Source: Capitulum mitella (lineage: Eukaryota > Arthropoda > Thecostraca > Pollicipedomorpha > Pollicipedidae). From it: a DNA stretch of 64,000 bases. The notes below the pieces were generated by a model. The model saw only the letters and a list, made by a program, of their open reading frames with translations. It did not search any database and was not told where the DNA came from. Position numbers and translations under genes: made by a program. Every line of letters starts with the position of its first letter. Within the stretch, counting starts at the first letter, position 1. Below, one piece after another: positions 22,276 through 33,503 of the stretch. Location of the stretch: the NCBI GenBank assembly GCA_030062745.1, contig CP099841.1, forward strand, positions 10,668,970 through 10,732,969, read 5' to 3'.

Positions 22276-25200
22276 CGCTGTGCATGTTATCGAACCATGT
22301 CTCATCGGCGAATACAAGTGAGCAATACGGGCTTGTGCTTTACGCCTTAGGTGCCTCGTCATCGAGAACTCCCACGACCCAACTCTGCCGCATTATCGCA
22401 CAGTACGGGTGGCTCTCCACTAAGTTATTGGTTTACGGTGCGTGTCCAGTCGGAACGGGAAAGTGCCGCAAAGATCACAGGCACGGCTACAGCAAGTTTC
22501 CCCCTTTGCCACGACAGTTTCCCTTTTTCATGTCCCTGGCACCGCTTACGCTAACATTATACGACATTGTAATACGATTCGTACTTCTTCAGCATAACAT
22601 GCCTACTAGAAGCTGTTGGGTTTTGTTAATTTGTTAATTCAGTTTTTGAAAACTAATCCTCCTCTTTTCGGAACTTTGTGAACGACTATGAATTTTCCCA
22701 AAATTTCGAATGAATTGACCAGTGGTAAAAGCATCATCTATAATCTCTCGATTCATGTCAATTTTATCAAAATCGGTCAATAGGGTTAACGATGGGGCAC
22801 CTGTGCATCAAGAGACAAAATTCCAAGCGGCATTCTATTCGTCAGCTGGTAGCTACGGCTACTTCACTAGCTAACGGGGCTTGCTGGGATGTTAAAAAGA
22901 CACCTTCTGGCATGTAAAGAAGGCCTTTTCCGGCTTGTAAAGGGCCAGACTACGGGCTTGTAAACAGGCCCACCTGGTAAGGTTCCTCCGCCAGCCTGTA
23001 GAGAGGTCCTGCTTTGCCCTGCAGATGGCCCCTGCGGGACTTCATAGGGGCCCCTATGAAGAGACCCCATGCCGGATTGTAAAGGGTTCCATGTTGGTAC
23101 GAAAGAGGGCCCTTGCTGGCCTGTCAAGAACCCGCTTACGGACCTGTAGATGGACCGAACTCCTCCCAGCCTGTAAAGGGCCCCCGCAGGCCTGTAAAAG
23201 ATGACTCGCTGCCCTATAAAGGGTTCGTGCTAGCCTGTTCTCCACTGGCCTCTAAAGGGCCCCCTGCTGCCTCCTCCACAGGCTTACAGCTCAGTGCTCA
23301 GTAAGCCATTAGAGAGGTAACCTACTGGCCCGTAAAGCATCCTCCATTAACCTGTAAATGAGCCCTCTGCCGGCCTGTAGAGGGGCCCATGCGGACTTGT
23401 TGTGGTGGCCCTGTATAGTCACCCAGGCGGGCCCCTTAATGGGCCCCTGGAGGTCTGCGAAGAAACCTTTTCAGCTGCCGGTCGGTAATGGAGTCATGGT
23501 GCTCTTTAGTGTCCTCCACCCAGTGCGGGCAATTGCACCCACGAACCCCGAAAACAGTTTATGACCCCAAAAGCAAAACTTGGACTCTTTCCTAACACGA
23601 AAAGGACCCGTATATATCCAAAGAAAACAGGTATGCATATATGAGTGGGCATCCATTACGTAACAAAAAAATAGCGTCGCACAGAGATGTATCCATTGAC
23701 GCATCCATGAGGCACCAATCGCTCTTGTTTCCAAATTTTGCGGTTTTTTGCGGAAAAAGGACTCGAATTCTCCGTTCATCTGAAAACGAAGCGGCCGAAG
23801 TGAAATCTGAGTGAATTTCGTACAAAAATCCTGGCGCCTTAGTGCACCCACAAAGGATTTTGGAAAATTTCACCTCTGTCTAGGACGCACGGTTTGGGAA
23901 TGGCCGGGGGATCGTACCAACCCCTGCCCCCATACGTCCGCGTTATGCAGAAGCTCTTATACAGGCGAAGGTTAATGCTCATTTTTCCAGCGTGTTCCCG
24001 AAAATAGAGCCTGAGGCGACGAGAGTGTGGAGCCCCGCCGTCCAACCACAGTCGCGACCGTCCCCCATTGCGTATCGACGTTAAACCTACGTCCGCGACG
24101 CTGCCGGGTCTGTTCGCCGCAGTACGAAAAACGAGGACGTCCCGGGCACGCGGCTCCAATGGCGTACCGCTCTTTGCCATCCGACGGTGCTTCCCTGTTC
24201 TTGGTCCCCATGTTACACCCATTAATTCTTCCATCGTCGCTCAGTCCTTTCCGGACCCGTGGGAAATTGCCACCATCGTACTCATCCACAAAACCAGTGG
24301 CAAATCCAACTCGGGCAACTTCCGGTCCATTCCACTCCTTTCCGTCATTCCCAAGATTCCCGAGCAAATTGTTTGCTCCCAGTTCACAGCTTGCCTCGAA
24401 GATAACCACATCCTGGCATCCTATCAATATGCCTACCGTGCCAATCGCTCCACCGTGGCCGTCCTGCTGGACCTCACCAGCTGGTGCGCTGGAGTGAACG
24501 ACGCTAGCCGAAGCACCTTCGTCACTGCCACCAGTTTGAGTCAGGCATTTGACAGTGTTGACCACTCAACGATGCTCGCCAGTCTAGGGTGGTGCGGCAT
24601 GTCCTCATCCTGGTTCCAGAGCTACCTGACGGGCCGTCGTCAGGCGTCGTTTGCGCTACACTCCCCCGTGCTATTCCTTATCTTCGTCAATGATCTGTCC
24701 TGTTTCATTCCCTATGGTCGACTGATATCCTATGCCGACGATACCCAATATGTGTGGGTATCCATTATGTGAGTAAAAAAACGCAGCACAGAAATGCACC
24801 AGTAGGCTAAAAGAAGAGGCCTCGCGCCCCCTTATGGCACAAAATTTTGTTCTTTTTCCTAACAATAAAACAGTATGAATTTTCAGAATAGGGAAATAAA
24901 ATGACCAAAAAAAGGAAAGTTTTTGGTTTTGATGGGAGTTAGGACTGCCCGGCCACTCCCGTGCGACCGTCCTGGCGCCTGATGGTACCCACAAATGGTT
25001 TTGGAAAATGCCTCCACCTGGCAGTACAGAGACCCCTGTGTTGCTAAAGGGACTCGTCCCCCGCTGGCCTCTAAACGGCAAGAGCCCCTTTTGCAAGTCA
25101 TCATGCTCTCTCTGCAGCAAAGGAGTCCTTGCTGACCTACAACGGACTTGTGTTGAGTTGTGAAGAGCGCCTCCGCAGGCCTGTAAACTGCACGAGCCTG

Positions 25201-25349
25201 TGTCAGTCGCCATGATATTTGAAAGCATTTAATACTGTATACATACTATAACAAAATCTGTGTCCATTAATACACTTGTGCGTGGGCCTTCTCATTTTAT
25301 TTCTCATTTCTCTGGGATGCATTTGTTTGTTGCGGTTGCGTTCTGCTAC

Positions 25350-25399
<50 letters not shown>

Positions 25400-28300
25400 T
25401 TTTTGGGTTGCGAAGCAAACACAACGCATGCTGCCGAAGCAGGCCCCTGCCGAAGGCTTGGCCTCCCTGTTTCCCCTTACGAAAATCCTGGGTGCGTCTC
25501 TGGGCCGAAAGACATGTTGGTCCCGGGTTTTCCAACGTAAAGGGAGGTCACGGCCCCTGGATCCGCCAGTGGGTTCAAGTACGACGTATTCTCTCCCTTG
25601 GGTGCGGCTATGCCTCCAGCAACTAATCGGAGCGGTCGCCTCTTGTCAGTCTGGCAGCTGTGTGACGTGATGTTACGTGATGAGAGGTCTCAAAGCCTCT
25701 AGCCAGACATTCTCAACAGTATGAATTTTAGAAGTATTGACTGCTGTGGGAAGTACTCACAGTACTCTCCGATTTTGGTTGCACCGTTTCCGGAAATTAG
25801 CGTTTGAACTAAAACGGTATCGTTGATGTCAGTTATTGTAATTATCGAGACGAAATAGGACACGCAGGTTTAACGCCGACATTCAGGTTTTTAAACGTTA
25901 TGTTGGAAATAACCCGGTGAGATGAGTCTAGAAAACGAGTGACAAAAGTTCAGTCATATTACAGAGAAGGATGTGCTGAATAGTAGTCGCAACGGCATTC
26001 TTCTTTCCTTCCTTGGCCTCCTAATTGGTCTGTACGAAGCAGTTATCCATCAAATTTTCGATTAATTCGATGTTGTGAAAACAAGTTGCATTCAGAATCG
26101 TACAACGCTGGAGACATATGCAAAAAATTAGAGACAAGCAATGCTTTGCAGGGATAATTCCTTTTACGCTGATGTCTTCGGTAAAACAGAAAGGCTAACA
26201 TCACAAGATGGCCGCGGGTTCAGTTGCCACTTACTTTCTCCCATTCGTGCATTTCCAAGTCCAGCCAGCGGCAGGCAAGTTGGCCAATGAAGATTCCTAT
26301 GCCATTGCAGAGGAGAATATCCAGAATTATGGCATCCCACCAACACTCTTGAAGGCTCGGCAGCAGGGGAATGAACAGCAGCTGATAATGAAATCATAAA
26401 CCGGTCACCTGTGATTTTCTGTACTCCATGCCGTCCCGCATGCGTAGTCGACAGATTCTGTTGAGAGTTAATAGCCACTGACACTGTTTTTTTAGTTTTC
26501 CTTTCCCTATGTACCTATATTTGCCTCATGTACTGGCATCACTGAATGAGCCAAGAATATCTCTAAGTTTTTTTTAAGATTATGCCACCTGCGTCATCCA
26601 GCCGTAACTTCTTTTGGGTTTCAGATCCTCGGCTCCGAAAACTGGGCTTGATCAGGAACAGCTTGCACGTGCATAGTACGGTTTTTGGGGACTTGAAACG
26701 ATTGTTACCATACTCCTTTGTGCCCAACGATCTCGTCCTTGCTTACTTCTGTGCATTCCCACGCAAGTGAAGCAGTCCATGTCAGGCCTTGATGCCGAAG
26801 TGCAACCGTCTTCGCTACGTAGCCGCTGGCGTGAGCAAACGCATAGACGTCCAGATTGCTCCAGATTTTGTCGGACGTCAGCGGTTCACAGTCCTCATTC
26901 CAGTATTTCTGCCACATGAACAGGGTGCGTCAGCACATTGGCTCATTTTGGTGATTTAGAAAGGCATAGAAATACGTGCCAATATGTATATCCAGCAACA
27001 GAGGGAGGACGACATGAAGAACATGCGTACCTTTTCTTCATACTTACTTCAGCCTCCTCGATGGAGAAGTTTGCCAGGCGTGGATAGAAGAATGAGACTG
27101 TGCCCCTGGCGGTTTCATAATTCTGTCAAAATAAAGCAATAACTAGAAGGCTAGTAGTCTGTTGTGTTCTCAATCGGTATCGAACTGAAATTCCTGAGAC
27201 CATGGCTACATACTACTGTTAACAGCAACAACGTCTCAGTAAGGTGATATTATTATGTGAACAGAAAAGTGGTCTTCCGTCCATATGCACAGCCAAAACT
27301 ATTCTTGCAAATTTCATACTGGTGTTACCGCGCTGGTCTGCGCAAACTTGTCTTTAGCGGTCGTCACTTTTTGTCGGTCTGCATACTTTGTTTTACAACC
27401 ACGAACAAGGTTCAGATATTCTCTTCATAGGTATTTGATGTAGTGTAAAGTGAAAGACACCCATAGTCGTCCGAGGTCATGTCAGATCGCGGTTTTCGCC
27501 GGCGGTTATGCACCTTTCGACGCGCGACAGGGCGGTGAACACCGGATTTCAGTCTTTATATCTCAGAAAGTTACGGTGCGATTTAATAATAACAATCAAC
27601 ATGTTTAGAAAAATGGATTATTTTTGGAAAGGTACTGTGAGTTTCAGAAGCGTGAGTCCATTTTTAAAAGGCATGAGGAAAAACTAACTGGGGGCTATAT
27701 TGACCACCGCACCTGATGGAGTGAATTAACCCGGCACCACCTGGGGGTGTCAAATAGGGCAACCCCTCAGTTTTTCGTACTGTAAATCACTTTTTTTTGA
27801 AGCGTTAGAGCCAGCCCAACCAAACTTTCAGTGCCTATCCATAAATCAGTTTTACATCACTTGACATCAAATCGATTTCCATGCCAAGTCAGGTCATGGA
27901 GATATGACATCATAAGTGAACCCTTGCATGCATGTTTTCGTTTCTTCGGGTGGTGGAACAAACATGCTTCGTGTTTTTTTTTTATAATATTCGCGAATAA
28001 AATGTATGGATCATTTGGATTTACATAGGACACGGCCCCTAAAAGGACATGAAACCATGTCTGCCGAAAATTGCTCAGAAGCAGCAGAGAGCAATTATTG
28101 TCCCTAGTGAGGAAAAGAAAAATGTCTGTCTGTCCAGACTCGACCCAATAAAGAGCTGACAGAACAGATTTTGTTATCACGAGATAGCATTTTAGCTCTG
28201 TATTTGACACAGAATCCCAGCGTGTAATTATTGCTCTTCGTCAATAATTATGTAACCTTATCTGACCTGACCTAGACTGACCTTGACAAGAAGAAAAGCA

Positions 28301-31300
28301 GGTAATACAAACAGATCATCGGAAGATTTCACTCTCGTCCTTTTTGTCACGTGGATCGAAACGGCTGGAAGTAAGTACCGATCTTTTGCATGTAAAGTGA
28401 AATCATTACTTCACCTGGCCTAGGTTGACTTAACCCGACATTTTTAAGATTTTGACATCCTTCCAGTGCAGAAAATTAAATCTTTAGTTTGGTACCAAGC
28501 TGAAGGCTCTAAGACCAGTATCGCCGTTTGTACCGATACGACGTACAAAGCGATGTCAGTTTTTCCGATGTCGTCCTGTGCGTTTTACGTTATCTGTAAT
28601 GTCATCAGTCATATGATCAGGACTAACTTAGAATTTCCTGAATCGCAAGACTCAGGGCTATTGATTGGTGGTAGACCGGTTCAAATCCGACGGTTAGATC
28701 CTGAGATCACGAGGGGGTGCCGTTGTTGACACATCCCCAGGCGGTCGCGAATGCAAAAACACGCCAGGCGGTGCCGGGTTAACGCTACTCTATAGTCCTG
28801 CCCGGTGCGTACGATTCCATGTTGAGGGGAAACAGATTCTTAGCCTACGATTTTGATTTCCTAGCGGAAAACAGCATTCAATAGCCTGGAGCAAAACTAA
28901 CATTTCTAAAGAATGTTGAAATTTTTAAAGGGGTCAAAATGAGGGTATAAGTGGGGGTTTATTTATATGGGTTTTCGATCACATTTTTAGACAGATTTTG
29001 TTTAATTTCATGTCATTATACCAAAGTTTGATATGTCTATCACATAACTTTAAAGAGGCTGATTTTCGGAATTCATATCCGTATCCGCAGCACGTGAAAA
29101 AGGGTACATGTTTTCACGACATATTAATTCATTTTACAACGAAGTGTGGGTCTGGCAAGCTTATTTGTGTTCGGAAAACGTTTCCATTTGTGTCACATGT
29201 CATATCATCATAGGAGAATCTAGTTACCACTTGCCGAAAAAAGTGGGGTTATGTTCTACATGATGAACTATTGGTAACTGGCTATCACATTCAAACGTAG
29301 CGCGAAAAGTATTTTTTCTTCTTAAAGTTCGCATTTTCAGTTCATAACAGCACCACATGTTGAAATGATCAAATCATAGTAGTAACCAGGGCACATGAAA
29401 AGGCGCTTTGGGGGCAGATGTGAAGTTTTGACACCTTTCTGAATCTGGTGAGCTTATGTGTGTCGAGGAAACATTTTCATATGTATCACATGCCATATTA
29501 TATACACCTTGCAGGTATTCATAGGCGGATCTAGGTACCAGAAAAGGGGTCAGTAACTACTTGTTGAAAGCCATGTTTTGTTCCGTTAGTCGAGTCATCA
29601 TTTTTAGTAATAAGAGGAATTAAAATATTCTTTCACAGGACCCTGGCATCGCCTCCGATTTTTATTTTTACTGAAATATTTAGCATTTGATATTAATATG
29701 CGTGGAACTAACAAAACCAGCCACACAGATCCAGATGTCTGTTAGGTCCACTGAACATGTTGTTAAACGAAATATGGACTCGAAAACCGATGCCTGGAGA
29801 TACCCCTAGCAGTGTATATAGATGAATTATATCCGTAAATTAGGATAAAAATGTCTATATCATATGTTAGCTATGTTTTACTCATGCAGTGAGTCAAAAC
29901 ATTTAGGAATGAGGAAATATAAATACCTCCTTTACATGCCCCTGGATCCGCCATTGACCAGCACTTTGCCTAAGAATACTTGAGAGCATGCAGGTTACAA
30001 ATATATCGACCATTTAAATTATCTGCGATATGATAAAGGACACCAAAATAGTACATGACCACTCCGAAGTGCGTGATCTGCAGAAAGCACGATACTCCTG
30101 GGACATGCCTCCCAAAAACGTGTTCTGAAACCGCCTCAGAAGAAGGTAGGAGTTTGACACCTTGCCACAACATGTGAAAAAACATAGGAAAATATATGTT
30201 GTTTCGTAATGCAGCTCCTAAAAGCCCGGGAATGGCAAGCAAAAAACCAGGGGGCAGAATCCATCCCCCTCCCAGCACGGTCTCGGGTTAACCAACCCAC
30301 AACGAGATTGGCCACGAGAAGTTGTAGAAATGGATGATTCATAGATGTTTGGAGAGAAAGATGTATGTATGTTTCACTAAGCGTTCATTAAATACAACAG
30401 GGTTAGCCTAGGGCGGATCCAGACTATGGGCCAAAGGGGGTGGGGGCAAAGCTCCATCTGACGTGCCCTCAAATGTTGATTTCTCCCCGGACTTCGGCCA
30501 CTATATTTCGCTATTTTCGAAAACTAACACGCATTCAAATGTTTTGATACCAAAAAAGGCACTGGTCCGAAAGGGAAGGGGCCAAAGATATGTTGACCCC
30601 TTTTCTAATGAAAGCAGGCATGGCCTCGATGGCCCCCTGGAACCGCCCATGGCATTGCCTCATTTTGTACACGTCGGCACATGATTTCGTTTAGAAAACT
30701 TTTGAGACTGAACAGTCCACACGAACATAATGCACTTCAAAGACTGTTACTAGTTTTTGGTGAGAACTAACTATCTGCAACACATGGCTTGTAATATTCC
30801 TCTGAAGTTACGGTCGAGACAATACGGAACGCCTAAGCTTAACCTGTGTGCCATCTGGTAGATTCCGACTTTCTAGTTTGGTGCCAGTCGAGTAGACTTA
30901 ACATCCATATTCTCAGTGGTTTGCCCTGCACGTTCTGCTCACGTTTCCTGTATATCTGTAGGTGGTTTGGATAGCCATCTCCACCTCAGATTTTGTCCAG
31001 ATTTTCTAACCGAATCTGATCGTTTTCTGTGGTTGAACTGTTTTGCACTGTGACGACTGTACTAGAAACCATCGATTCGTCCATGCTAAGATAAGCTGGC
31101 CGGACGGGACAGTACGCCTAAGTTGACCATTCTCGCCCCCCCCCCCCGGCGACATCCTGAATCTGCCCTTATCTGGTTAGGCATTTTGTAAAGTTATCAC
31201 ACGATGTTACCACTCAGCAAGCAAGTTCAGGTTGCAGAAATATGTCCTCGTCCGGTGAAGAAAATCCTCTGAAAGTCTGAGGGCTCCATAAAAATAGTGG

Positions 31301-33421
31301 GCGGCACCGCAAAAGCTTCACGGCTCCACCGCATGCTCCAGTGGACCCTGCAGATGAATTCAAGGAGATACTCCAGAGGAATGGGCCCTCCCCGGGTCTT
31401 TGGAGCCCTCTTCAAACATTCTTAGAGGCGTTGAAATATCAACGCACATCTATCGATCTGTTTTAGTTATTTGCGCCCAAGGAATTGGAATTTTAAACGG
31501 CACGCGAGGCCGTGGTATTTTTCACCGTCGTGAGCAGTTCCATACAGCGCCGTAAACGTCATACGTAAAAAGGAATATATATTTGTGTGTGTGTGTAAGT
31601 TGGAAGGAGGCTTTTTTTAACACAAGTTTTGTTGAAAATGACCTTTCTGGTCCAACTTTCGATGAGTCCGACATTGCCCTTTAAGTCGTAGTCTAGTCGT
31701 GAAATAAGATGTACAAAATTACTCATATATTTACGTTTCCGAGATACCGTTTTCCATCCTCATAATAATCTGCTTCACGGTGCTTTTTCAATGCACATGC
31801 ACGAAACGATCGTTGTTACTGAAAGCATTTCCTTAATGGAGTTCACAGGTGGTCACCATACCTTAAGAGGCTATTGATTCATCTAATATGTAAATTTAGC
31901 CGGCCTCCAAAGCGACCGTGTCATACAAAGTCCGTTTGTTTATTGAAGTCGAGCCTTAACCCTATTCCCGGCAGGGGCGGCTGAATCCCCCTCGGGTTTT
32001 TTGCTTGCCAATTCCAGGCTTTTTGACGCAGCTTCACGAAACTTTGTGACTTCCTAGCTATTCTTTCTACGTGCCGTGGCAAAATTTCAAAATTCTATTT
32101 TGCTCAGGGGCGGGGCCTGGCAACGTTTTTGGGAGGCACCTCAGGCCATTTTTAGCCATGTTGAGGGTAAAAGAAAAATGTCTGCCAGAAACAGAGTTTT
32201 TAAGATAGAACTTAAAACTTTATATGGATAAATATCTAAATAGTTTGGCCATGGGTTAAAGAAAGTATGAACAGCGTCTCGGTGAAAAGGAGGCGCCCGT
32301 GGTCATGACATTTTATACATTTACGACAGTGAATGTCCCGACAGAGGCAAAATTATTGTTACGCGAACATTTATAAAGCGCGCTCTTGATAACTGCTCTG
32401 ATTGGACAAGTCTTGATCTGGAACGTTACAGAATACGACGAATTTTAGTCAACAACAGTTACCGAAACATGGATATTGACAAAGAAATTCACCGGCACTT
32501 GACGACTTTTATGAATAATGAAACTTCAAAACGACATCACAAGAATCTTATATTATTTCACAAAGACTAGATGGCGTCCTCTTACAAAATTCACGAGGAA
32601 GTTTTACGAGACATCATAAAAAGATACGTTGGCCCTAAAGATTCTGTAACCGAAATACAGCTAATCGTTTATTACAAAAATAAAACAGTGCCAAATCTTC
32701 TGATGAAGAACAACCTTTTCGACCATACCAGTGAATTAAAAGGCACCAATGTAATGTACCAGTAAAGTTGTCCACGCGAACACTGTAGGCTTCGTCCCGT
32801 ACACTACATCGGTGCCACGACGACTTTATTTAGGCGACTGACGATGCGTTTACGAAATGGGGCACCTGCCCAATGCATGTTAGACCATGACGAACGACTT
32901 ACTCGACAAGTTTTGGCAGACAACTAAAGTAAAAAAAGTGTCATGACCAGAGACACATCCTAATCACCGAGGCGCTTTAAGGCCCGACTTAAACATGGAA
33001 ACCATTTGTTGTATAACAATGTCGCTGGGGGGCTGGCTAAATCAAAACATTAGATAAATTAGTAACCTCTTAATGTATGGTGGTCAACTGTGAACTCTGT
33101 TTCGAAGGTGCATTCAGTAATAACGATCGTTCCGTGCGTGTGCGTTTAAAAAAGAAACACTGTACTACACTGTAAAGCAGATTATTCTGAAGATCGAAAA
33201 TGATATTGCTGAAACGTTGATATATCAGTAATTTTGCACGTCTTATTCCACGATTAACGATTAAGCTATGACTTAAAGAGAAATGTCCGACTCATCAAAA
33301 GATACACCAGAAAGTTAGTGAAAACAGAACATTTCGTTCTCTTCTTCAACACACATATATATGCATATATCAAATACTATATACGAAAGATACAAAAACT
33401 ACAAAAAATATGATGACATAT

Positions 33422-33503
<82 letters not shown>

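Noticed and set aside
23972..24565. 197-codon minus-strand open frame
   Set aside because: It is antisense to a clear reverse transcriptase frame with AFDSVDH and YADDTQ motifs.
28640..28700. tRNA gene (GGTTCAAATCC at about 28,678 matches a B-box)
   Set aside because: No acceptor stem, D-arm or anticodon arm can be formed around it, and it lies inside a TTAA-flanked MITE.
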